Below, piece by piece: positions 57,767-64,000 of a stretch of 64,000 nucleotides of DNA. The notes below the pieces were generated by a model. That model did not search any database, was not told where the DNA came from, and saw only the letters and a program-made list of their open reading frames with translations. How positions within the stretch are numbered: the stretch's first letter is position 1; the number at the start of each line of letters is the position of its first letter. Made by a program: the position numbers and the translations under genes. The stretch spans positions 258,155-322,154 of the forward strand of contig CAKSLH010000002.1 of the NCBI GenBank assembly GCA_934466515.1, read 5' to 3'. The DNA is from an uncultured Eubacteriales bacterium (GTDB lineage: Bacteria > Bacillota > Clostridia > Oscillospirales > Acutalibacteraceae).

Positions 57767-58369
57767 ATGGGAAGAATAATCACGATCGGACGCCAGTTCG
57801 GAAGCGGAGGAAGAGAACTCGGCAGAAGACTTGCTCAGGAGCTTTCTATAGAATATTACGATAAGGAAATCATCACGGAAATTTCAAAGCATACTTCTCT
57901 TTCCGAGGAATATGTAAAACAGGTTGTTGAGCATACGCCGCATAGCCTTTACCCGATAACAATAGGGCAGAGCTTTGCTTATTTTGACGATTATACATCC
58001 TCTCAGCTCAGAACCGTTTATGACGCACAGAATAAAATAATAACCGATTTAGCGGAAAAATCGGACTGCGTAATAGTAGGCAGATGCGCCGATTACATAC
58101 TTAGAGAAAAGAATCCTTATAAAATCTTTGTTTATGCGGATATCGAAAGCAGAATAAAAAGATGTAAGAGCAGATCGACGAAAAGCGAAAATCTTACGGA
58201 TAAACAGCTTATGAGAAAAATCAAGAAGATTGATAAGGACAGAGCAAGGTATTATGACTTTTATACCGGCGGCAGCTGGGGCAATATCATGACCTATGAT
58301 TTGTGCGTAAATACCACCGATACCGAAATAAAGGAAATCGTGCCTGCAATTGCCAAAATGTTCAAATAA
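57767..58369 (+). CDS. Cytidylate-kinase-like family protein
   Basis: 200 residues. The N-terminus RIITIGRQFGSGGRELGRRL is a P-loop-like start of the Cytidylate_kin2 family, followed by YYDKEIITEIS, VIVGRCADYIL and KIDKDRARYYDFYTGG. The substrate of this family is mostly untested; it is distinct from the classical Cmk. The ATG at 57767 has CGGAGGT in front; the longer frame from 57713 would begin in the promoter. Confidence 0.85.
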   Translation: MGRIITIGRQFGSGGRELGRRLAQELSIEYYDKEIITEISKHTSLSEEYVKQVVEHTPHSLYPITIGQSFAYFDDYTSSQLRTVYDAQNKIITDLAEKSDCVIVGRCADYILREKNPYKIFVYADIESRIKRCKSRSTKSENLTDKQLMRKIKKIDKDRARYYDFYTGGSWGNIMTYDLCVNTTDTEIKEIVPAIAKMFK

Positions 58370-58382
58370 TTTGAAAATCCAC

Positions 58383-58411
58383 TTGACAAAGGCACCTTTG
58401 GATTATATAAT
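58383..58411 (+). promoter_or_regulatory. Consensus sigma-A promoter for yceD-rpmF
   Basis: TTGACA at 58383-58388 and TATAAT at 58406-58411 with a 17-base spacer, a full consensus match. Confidence 0.88.
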
Positions 58412-58451
58412 ATATTTTGTGACATTTCGGATACTTTTGTGAGGGATAAAT

Positions 58452-58949
58452 ATGATACTTGATCTTAAAAGTATCTTTGCCTCGGATAATTCCGAGCTGC
58501 AGATTGATTATAAGTATGACATGTCAGCCGTTGATGTCTCGGGTGCTTTTCCGCTCAGAAATCCCGTAACAGCTATGGGCCGCGTGTTAAACAGAGCGAG
58601 TGTGGTATCGCTTGAGCTTAAAATCAGTTATACTTATTCTTCCGTGTGCGACCGCTGCGGTGAAGACTGCGAAAGGGAGTACACTGTAAGTGTCGATAAG
58701 CTTCTGGCGGCTTCCATTGAGGGGGAGGACAGCGATACAATTATCGTCGTTCCCGATTTGAAGCTTGACCTTGACGAGCTTATTTATTCTGAAGTCATTT
58801 TGGATCTTCCGACAAAGTTTTTATGTAAGGAAGACTGTAAGGGAATTTGCCCTGAATGCGGCAAAAACCTTAATGACGGAGAATGCGGATGTAATCATCG
58901 GGAAATCGACCCGAGGCTTGCAAAGCTTGCCGAATTGCTTGAAAAATAA
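58452..58949 (+). CDS. YceD family (DUF177) protein
   Basis: 165 residues. Zinc-ligand-like cysteines are seen in VCDRCGEDCER and in the C-terminal CKGICPECGKNLNDGECGCN. YceD proteins lie directly before rpmF in most bacteria and are linked to 23S rRNA accumulation, though the mechanism is unclear. The same order is seen here, 31 bases apart. Confidence 0.88.
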   Translation: MILDLKSIFASDNSELQIDYKYDMSAVDVSGAFPLRNPVTAMGRVLNRASVVSLELKISYTYSSVCDRCGEDCEREYTVSVDKLLAASIEGEDSDTIIVVPDLKLDLDELIYSEVILDLPTKFLCKEDCKGICPECGKNLNDGECGCNHREIDPRLAKLAELLEK

Positions 58950-58980
58950 TTTTATATAATTCTGTTAAGGAGGTGCTGAA

Positions 58981-59163
58981 ATGGCAGTACCAAAGAGAAA
59001 AACCTCAAAAGCAAGAAGAGACAAAAGAAGAAATAATGTTTGGAAGATCAGTGCTCCTGCATTGGTAAGATGTCCGAGCTGCGGTGAATATAAGCGTCCG
59101 CACAGACTTTGCCCCGCTTGCGGAAAGTATAACGGCCGTGAGGTTGTAAAGGTTGCAGAGTAA
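58981..59163 (+). CDS. rpmF: Ribosomal protein L32
   Basis: 60 residues. AVPKRKTSKARRDKRRNN is the conserved start; two CxxC pairs (CPSC, CPAC) show the zinc-binding form. AAGGAGGTG precedes the ATG. Confidence 0.97.
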   Translation: MAVPKRKTSKARRDKRRNNVWKISAPALVRCPSCGEYKRPHRLCPACGKYNGREVVKVAE

Positions 59164-59176
59164 AATCGTAAAATCA

Positions 59177-59206
59177 AGAGGAGGAGCAATCCTCCTCTGT
59201 TTTTTA
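59177..59206 (+). terminator. Terminator after rpmF
   Basis: A 9-bp stem AGAGGAGGA/TCCTCCTCT (59177-59185, 59190-59198) with loop GCAA is followed by GTTTTTT. Confidence 0.92.
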
Positions 59207-59240
59207 CCTGTTAAAAATTAAAAGAAAGGAAGTGTCGGCT

Positions 59241-60563
59241 TTGGCAAAGCCTGTAGTGGCAGTAGTGGGCAGACCGAATGTCGGAAAATCCACTCTTTTT
59301 AATAAGCTTATAGGAAAAAGAGTTTCAATAGTTGACGATACCCCGGGGGTCACCCGTGACAGGATTTACGGAGACGCCGAGTGGAAGGGCAAAAAAATAA
59401 TGCTTGTCGATACAGGCGGAATAGAGCCTGACACAAAGGATACTATCCTTTCGGGAATGCGCGCTCAGGCGGAGCTTGCAATCGAGACGGCAAGCGTAAT
59501 AATTTTCGTAACGGATTTAAGAAGCGGTATAACTGCCGCCGATGCCGAAATCGGTTCAATGCTTCAAAAAAGCGGTAAGCCTATTGTGCTTTGCGTTAAT
59601 AAGTGCGATTCTTTGGGCGAAGTGCCGCCCGAGTTTTATGAATTCTATAATTTGGGTCTCGGCGATCCTATAGGCGTTTCTTCTGTTCACGGACACGGAA
59701 CTGGCGATTTGCTTGACGCGGTTTTTGAAAATCTCGATGTTTCATCATTTGACGATGAGGATAAGGATACCGTGCAGGTTGCCGTTATCGGAAAGCCGAA
59801 CGCAGGAAAATCGTCGCTTGTAAATAAAATATCGGGTGAGGAAAGATCCATAGTTTCTGATATCGCCGGTACAACGAGGGACGCTATCGACACCTTGGTT
59901 GAAAACAAATTCGGCAGATTTAATTTTATCGACACTGCCGGACTTCGCAGAAACAGCCGGATTGAGGATAAAATTGAGAAATACAGCGTGCTCAGAGCAA
60001 AAATGGCTATTGAGCGCGCCGATGTGTGCGTTATTATGATTGACGGAACAGACGGGTTTACCGAACAGGACTCAAAGGTTGCGGGTCTTGCGCTTGAACA
60101 GGGCAAAGCCTGTATTATCGCTGTCAATAAATGGGATATAGTCGAAAAAGACGGACAGACAATGGATAATTACCGCAAAAAGCTTGCGATTGATTTTTCC
60201 TTTATGTCTTTTGCTCCGATTATTTTTATTTCCGCAAAAACAGGGCAGAGGCTTGATAAGCTTTTCGAGCTTATAAAATATGTTCATTCTCAAAACGCAA
60301 TGAGAATTTCGACAGGTAAGCTCAATGATATTTTGGCAGACGCTGTTATGAGGGTCCAGCCGCCTACCGATAAGGGAAAAAGGCTCAGAATTTATTATAT
60401 GACTCAGGCTTCGACCTGTCCGCCGACCTTTGTCTGCTTCTGTAACAATAAGGAGCTTTTCCATTTTTCATATCAGAGATACCTTGAAAATCAGATTCGC
60501 TCTGTTTTCGGACTTGAGGGTACTCCTGTCAGATTTGTAATTCGCGAGAGGGGAGAAAAGTAA
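59241..60563 (+). CDS. der: Ribosome assembly GTPase Der (EngA)
   Basis: 440 residues with two GTPase domains. First G1 GRPNVGKST (10-18) and DTPGVTRDR; second GKPNAGKSS and DIAGTTRDAIDT; then a KH-like domain. It acts in 50S assembly. I chose the TTG at 59241 because AAAGGA lies 10 bases before it; the GTG at 59232 is too close to that site. It abuts plsY. Confidence 0.95.
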   Translation: MAKPVVAVVGRPNVGKSTLFNKLIGKRVSIVDDTPGVTRDRIYGDAEWKGKKIMLVDTGGIEPDTKDTILSGMRAQAELAIETASVIIFVTDLRSGITAADAEIGSMLQKSGKPIVLCVNKCDSLGEVPPEFYEFYNLGLGDPIGVSSVHGHGTGDLLDAVFENLDVSSFDDEDKDTVQVAVIGKPNAGKSSLVNKISGEERSIVSDIAGTTRDAIDTLVENKFGRFNFIDTAGLRRNSRIEDKIEKYSVLRAKMAIERADVCVIMIDGTDGFTEQDSKVAGLALEQGKACIIAVNKWDIVEKDGQTMDNYRKKLAIDFSFMSFAPIIFISAKTGQRLDKLFELIKYVHSQNAMRISTGKLNDILADAVMRVQPPTDKGKRLRIYYMTQASTCPPTFVCFCNNKELFHFSYQRYLENQIRSVFGLEGTPVRFVIRERGEK

Positions 60564-61250
60564 TTGGCATTTTTGGCTGTTGCCGCCGTTATTGCCGCTT
60601 ATCTTATCGGCAGTATAAATTTCGCGGTTATTTTTACTAAGCATTTCACTAAAAACGATATCAGGGATTTCGGCAGCGGAAATGCAGGAACTACAAATGT
60701 TATGCGCGTAGGCGGATTAAAGCCCGGAATTTTAACATTTGTCTGCGACGCATTAAAGGGCTTTGCCGCATCTCTTTTAGGTAAATATTTATTCAGCATT
60801 ATCATTTCGTCTAATCCCTCGCTTTCTTGGGCTTATCCTGTATACGGAGCATACCTTTGCGGTCTTGTCTGTATGTTAGGTCATGTTTTCCCGATTTTTT
60901 ATCAGTTCAGGGGCGGTAAGGGCGTTGCGGTGAGTGTCGGAATTTACGCGGTCTGCTGTCCTAAAGCAATAGTTTTGGGACTTGTTGTATTTGCCCTTGT
61001 AACCTTGCTTACGAAAACCGTTTCAATAGGCTCGCTTATAGCAACGGTGACCGTAATTTCTCTTTCCGTAGTATTTTATAATTCTCCTATAGGCATTTTT
61101 AAAACCGAGCTTGACAGTGCCGCGTCTTTGCTATGGCAGTCGGTACTGAGCATCGGAATGGGAGTTACCATAATTTTAAAGCATATCCCGAATATTAAAA
61201 GACTTTTTTCGGGTGAAGAAAAGAAAATTAAGATAAGGAGAAATAAATAA
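60564..61250 (+). CDS. plsY: Glycerol-3-phosphate acyltransferase PlsY
   Basis: 228-residue membrane enzyme that acylates glycerol-3-phosphate from acyl phosphate, the first step of phospholipid synthesis. About five or six helices, with YLIGSINFAVIFTK, DFGSGNAGTTNVMRVGG and the FRGGKGVAVSVG motif. It begins with TTG right after the der stop, behind GGGGAG. Confidence 0.94.
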   Translation: MAFLAVAAVIAAYLIGSINFAVIFTKHFTKNDIRDFGSGNAGTTNVMRVGGLKPGILTFVCDALKGFAASLLGKYLFSIIISSNPSLSWAYPVYGAYLCGLVCMLGHVFPIFYQFRGGKGVAVSVGIYAVCCPKAIVLGLVVFALVTLLTKTVSIGSLIATVTVISLSVVFYNSPIGIFKTELDSAASLLWQSVLSIGMGVTIILKHIPNIKRLFSGEEKKIKIRRNK

Positions 61251-62233
61251 TGTCAAAAATCGTTTGTTTAGGTTCGGGCGGCTGGGGCATTGCTCTTGCA
61301 CTTAATGCCTTTCAAAACGGACATGATGTAACTCTTTGGTCGCCTTTTGAAAATGAGGTAAAAATGCTCTCCGAAAAGCGCACAAATCCTAAGCTTTTAA
61401 ACGGTGTTTTTATCCCGGAAGAAATTCATATCACCTCGGATTTAAGCTGCGTTAAGGACGCATTGATAACTATAATTGCCGTTCCTTCAACTGCCGTCGG
61501 CTCCGTAGCTGAACAGTTAAAGGCTTATAAAGACCGCGGAATTATAGTAAATGTTGCAAAGGGTCTTGAAAAAGGCACTTTAAGACGGCTTTCTCAGGTT
61601 ATTTCCTCAGAAATTCCTCAGGCGGATATTGTTATTCTTTCGGGTCCGTCGCACGCGGAAGAGGTAGCAAGAAAAATGCCTACTTCAATTGTTGCGGCTT
61701 CTGAATGCTTTGCCGCGGCAGAGGTCGTTCAGGATTTGCTTTCAAATCAGTATTTCAGGGTTTATACCTCTGATGATGTAATAGGCGTTGAGCTGGGCGG
61801 TGCGCTTAAAAATGTAATAGCTATTTGCTCGGGTATGTGCACGGGGCTTGGTCTCGGCGATAATACAAGGGCAGCTCTTATAACAAGAGGTCTTGCGGAA
61901 ATGGCAAGGCTCGGAGTAGCATTGGGCGCTAAGGCCTCAACCTTTTCGGGGCTTACGGGTATCGGAGATTTAGTTGTTACCTGCACTTCAATGCACAGCC
62001 GCAATAACCGCTTCGGAATTCTTGTAGGAAAGGGAATTCCCGTTGAAGAGGCACTGAATGAGGTCGGAACAGTTGAGGGCTATTATGCGGCTTTAATGGC
62101 GCATGAGCTGGCTAAAAAGCTTAAGATTGAAATGCCGATAGTTGACGAGTGCTATGCCGTACTTTATGAGGGAGCAGATATAAATACCGTTGTTGAAAAC
62201 CTCATGACAAGGCCGAAACGCTCGGAAATTTAA
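61250..62233 (+). CDS. gpsA: Glycerol-3-phosphate dehydrogenase (NAD(P)+)
   Basis: 327 residues. NAD-binding LGSGGWGIALAL, FLSGPSHAEE-like LSGPSHAEEVARKMPT, and the catalytic-lysine region ELGGALKNVIAICSG. It makes the glycerol-3-phosphate that PlsY uses; the TAATG overlap places both in one operon, der-plsY-gpsA, as in many Firmicutes. Confidence 0.96.
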   Translation: MSKIVCLGSGGWGIALALNAFQNGHDVTLWSPFENEVKMLSEKRTNPKLLNGVFIPEEIHITSDLSCVKDALITIIAVPSTAVGSVAEQLKAYKDRGIIVNVAKGLEKGTLRRLSQVISSEIPQADIVILSGPSHAEEVARKMPTSIVAASECFAAAEVVQDLLSNQYFRVYTSDDVIGVELGGALKNVIAICSGMCTGLGLGDNTRAALITRGLAEMARLGVALGAKASTFSGLTGIGDLVVTCTSMHSRNNRFGILVGKGIPVEEALNEVGTVEGYYAALMAHELAKKLKIEMPIVDECYAVLYEGADINTVVENLMTRPKRSEI

Positions 62234-62260
62234 AAAATCTAAAAAAACAGAAAAAAACAC

Positions 62261-62289
62261 TTGCATTATATGTCGTTTTCTGTTATTAT
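62261..62289 (+). promoter_or_regulatory. Sigma-A promoter for rpmB
   Basis: TTGCAT at 62261-62266, 17 bases, TATTAT at 62284-62289 with TG one base before the -10. Confidence 0.78.
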
Positions 62290-62345
62290 AGTACTGTTGT
62301 ATAGATTGGTTGTTTTGCCAACCGCTTTAAAGGAGGTCATGGAAA

Positions 62346-62534
62346 ATGGCAAAATGTGATATTTGCAGTAAAGAGATTTCTTTCGGAATCAAGGTTTCGC
62401 ATTCGCATAGGCGTTCAAACAGAACTTGGAAGCCGAATGTTAAAAAAGTAAAGGCTATTGTAGACGGAACTCCCCGCCGTATCAATGTTTGCACTCGCTG
62501 CTTGCGTTCCGGCAAAGTTACCAGAGCTATCTGA
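62346..62534 (+). CDS. rpmB: Ribosomal protein L28
   Basis: 62 residues. KVSHSHRRSNRTWKPNVKKV is the conserved core; CDIC at the start and CTRC near the end mark the zinc-binding form. AAGGAGG precedes the ATG. Confidence 0.96.
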   Translation: MAKCDICSKEISFGIKVSHSHRRSNRTWKPNVKKVKAIVDGTPRRINVCTRCLRSGKVTRAI

Positions 62535-62555
62535 TAAATCTTTATTTTTTAAAAA

Positions 62556-62590
62556 ACACGGAAATCTTAATCGGTTTCCGTGTATTCTTT
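62556..62590 (+). terminator. Terminator after rpmB
   Basis: ACACGGAAA (62556-62564) pairs with TTTCCGTGT (62575-62583) and is followed by ATTCTTTTA. Confidence 0.82.
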
Positions 62591-62608
62591 TATTACGGGT
62601 ATTTTTAA

Positions 62609-63811
62609 ATGTTTAAATCTTATAAAAGCACTAAAGGCGCCTGTTATATAGGATATGTCGTTCAGGCAATTATAAATAATTTTCTTCCTATCCTTTTTAT
62701 AATTTTGCAGGACAGATATGAGATAAGCTATGAAAAATTAGGAAGGCTTGTTTTTATAAACTTTTTCGTTCAGCTTATCGCCGATATGCTGACTCCGCTT
62801 ATAGTCAAAAGGATAGGCTATAAGAAAACCGCCCTTGTCTGCCACGCATGCGCCGCTTTCGGTCTTTGCATGCTCGGCATTCTGCCGAGCTTAATGAGCG
62901 ATACTTATACAGCTATTGTTTTAAGCATTATGGTATATGCCTTCGGAAGCGGAATTATTGAGGTTGTTGTAAGCCCGATGATTGAGCTTTTGCCGAGCGA
63001 TAATAAGGCGGCAAGTATGGCTTTTCTTCACTCTGCTTTTTGCTGGGGACAGGCTTTAACGGTTGTTGTCACAACCCTTATGGTAGCCGTTTTCAAATCC
63101 GCGAACTGGCAGATTATTCCTGTTATTTGGGCGGTCATTCCTTTTTTAAACTTCTTTGTGTTTTTGAATTCGCCGGTTGTCGAGCCGGATGCGGAGGAAA
63201 AAAAGGTCACCACAAAGGAAATGCTTTTCTCCCGCGATTTTTTCTGCTTCGTGATATTCATGATTTGCGCAGGCGCCAGCGAGGTTGCAATGTCTCAGTG
63301 GGCGTCAATCTTTGTTCAAAAGGGTCTTAATATAAGCAAGGTGACAGGCGATATTTTAGGCCCATGCGCTTTTGCGATTGCAATGGGGCTCGGAAGAATT
63401 ATCTTCGGAATGTTTGCAGGCCGTTATTCAATGAGAAAGGTACTTATTATAAATAATATAATATGCTGTCTTTGCTATATCACGGTTGCCTTTGTGAATA
63501 TTCCCGCTCTCGCTTTGCTTGCCTGTGCCTTGTGCGGATTTACAGTCAGTATTTCATGGCCCGGGACATACTCAATGGCGGCGGCAAGATTTGTCGGCGG
63601 AGGAACTTTGATGTTCAGCATTTTTGCTCTCGGCGGCGATATCGGCTGTTCTGTCGGTCCGTGGCTTTTGGGAATTGTAGCAAACAGCAAAGGACTTAAT
63701 TCCGGATTTGCCGTCTGCGTCATTTTCCCGTTGCTTATGGTTTTAACAGCACTGTTTTTATATAAAGAAAAAAATCAGAAAAACGGAGGCATTGAAAATG
63801 AAAAGAAATGA
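62609..63811 (+). CDS. Major facilitator superfamily transporter
   Basis: 400 residues with about 12 membrane helices. The loop between helices 2 and 3, TPLIVKRIGYKKTAL, fits the MFS pattern, and FAGRYSMRKVLII is its counterpart in the second half. LPSDNKAASMAFLHSAFCWG resembles sugar-permease-like (fucose/FHS-like) MFS members. The substrate is unknown. The ribosome site is weak. It overlaps the dCMP deaminase gene by 14 bases. Confidence 0.85.
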   Translation: MFKSYKSTKGACYIGYVVQAIINNFLPILFIILQDRYEISYEKLGRLVFINFFVQLIADMLTPLIVKRIGYKKTALVCHACAAFGLCMLGILPSLMSDTYTAIVLSIMVYAFGSGIIEVVVSPMIELLPSDNKAASMAFLHSAFCWGQALTVVVTTLMVAVFKSANWQIIPVIWAVIPFLNFFVFLNSPVVEPDAEEKKVTTKEMLFSRDFFCFVIFMICAGASEVAMSQWASIFVQKGLNISKVTGDILGPCAFAIAMGLGRIIFGMFAGRYSMRKVLIINNIICCLCYITVAFVNIPALALLACALCGFTVSISWPGTYSMAAARFVGGGTLMFSIFALGGDIGCSVGPWLLGIVANSKGLNSGFAVCVIFPLLMVLTALFLYKEKNQKNGGIENEKK

Positions 63812-64000
63812 ATATCTTACTTGGGATGAATACTTTATGGGTATTGCCGTCCTTTCCTCTCTTCGCAGTAAGGACCCGTCAACGCAGGTCGGCGCCTGTA
63901 TTGTAGACTCTAACCATCGAATACTTTCGGTAGGGTATAACGGTATGCCGTTCAGCGGCAGAAGCGATAACGATAAGGAATACTCTTGGGATAAGGCGGA
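63798..64000 (+). CDS. dCMP deaminase (ComEB-like), 5' part
   Basis: The visible 67 codons run off the right edge. WDEYFMGIAVLSSLRSKDPS, TQVGACIVD, VGYNGMPFSG and YSWDKA match the dCMP deaminase family, which makes dUMP for thymidylate synthesis. The zinc-binding HAE motif would lie beyond the window. The ATG at 63798 follows CGGAGGC. Confidence 0.88.
   Translation, partial: MKRNEYLTWDEYFMGIAVLSSLRSKDPSTQVGACIVDSNHRILSVGYNGMPFSGRSDNDKEYSWDKA

Overview
The window is about 64 kb of chromosome from a low-GC, spore-forming, Gram-positive anaerobe of class Clostridia, most likely a gut Ruminococcaceae/Oscillospiraceae-type organism. The evidence is Spo0A, YabP/YabQ, SpoIIIE/FtsK with TepA, HemZ (oxygen-independent), the zinc-finger forms of L28 and L32, a SPKTG sortase signal of the kind used in clostridia, and A+T-rich sigma-A promoters (TTGACA-17-TATAAT, often with TGn) in front of AGGAGG ribosome sites. 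Gene density is high, most genes read on the plus strand, and no rRNA, tRNA, CRISPR array, phage or complete insertion sequence was seen. The species assignment is inference.

Layout. 1-7.4 kb: end of an unknown gene, an RsuA-type pseudouridine synthase, an orphan MsmX/UgpC-type sugar-transport ATPase, tepA-ftsK with a ComEC-like metallo-beta-lactamase protein, and a DegV protein. 7.4-12.3 kb (minus strand): a branched-chain amino acid (Liv) ABC transporter, livJ-H-M-G-F. 12.6-17.7 kb: glyA, an M23 peptidase of SpoIIQ type (minus), a possible small RNA, a sortase-anchored surface protein, and an MscS channel. 17.7-24.7 kb: a TetR regulator, a DUF308 membrane protein, an MMPL/RND transporter and its coiled-coil partner, surrounded by palindromic intergenic repeats and a 276-bp foldback element, then a SanA/YdcF-type protein (minus). 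24.8-34.4 kb: a surface polysaccharide export and glycosyltransferase operon (Wzm/Wzt-like ABC exporter, membrane-anchored MBL protein, unknown protein, two large glycosyltransferases, acyltransferase). 34.5-42.2 kb: recJ-rel-dtd-MBL-hemZ-nucleoside kinase, tightly coupled. 42.2-49.3 kb: zinc-ribbon protein, nucleosidase, yabM-like flippase, hup-rqcP-yabP-yabQ-divIC-yabR in the Bacillus order, an RlmL-type methyltransferase and a lipid kinase. 49.3-55.9 kb: groES-groEL and rpsL-rpsG-fusA-tuf. 55.9-64 kb: a repeat-like intergenic element, mscL with a zinc ribbon (minus), spo0A, a cytidylate-kinase-like protein, yceD-rpmF, der-plsY-gpsA, rpmB, an MFS transporter and the start of a dCMP deaminase gene.

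The most unusual finding is livJ. Its coding sequence is intact and sits in a complete liv operon behind a normal lipoprotein signal, but the two halves of the binding protein are in swapped order: the part that is normally C-terminal comes first and the part that is normally N-terminal comes last. This is what a circularly permuted periplasmic-binding protein would look like. Other points worth a second look are the 276-bp element with perfect 24-bp terminal inverted repeats and interleaved internal ones, a family of palindromic repeats with compensated stems, a three-hairpin candidate RNA near 14.8 kb, an MscL channel carrying a C-terminal zinc ribbon, and a 37-bp dyad between mscL and spo0A.

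Limits: everything was read by eye from the sequence and its translations. Family assignments rest on recognised motifs, not on database searches.
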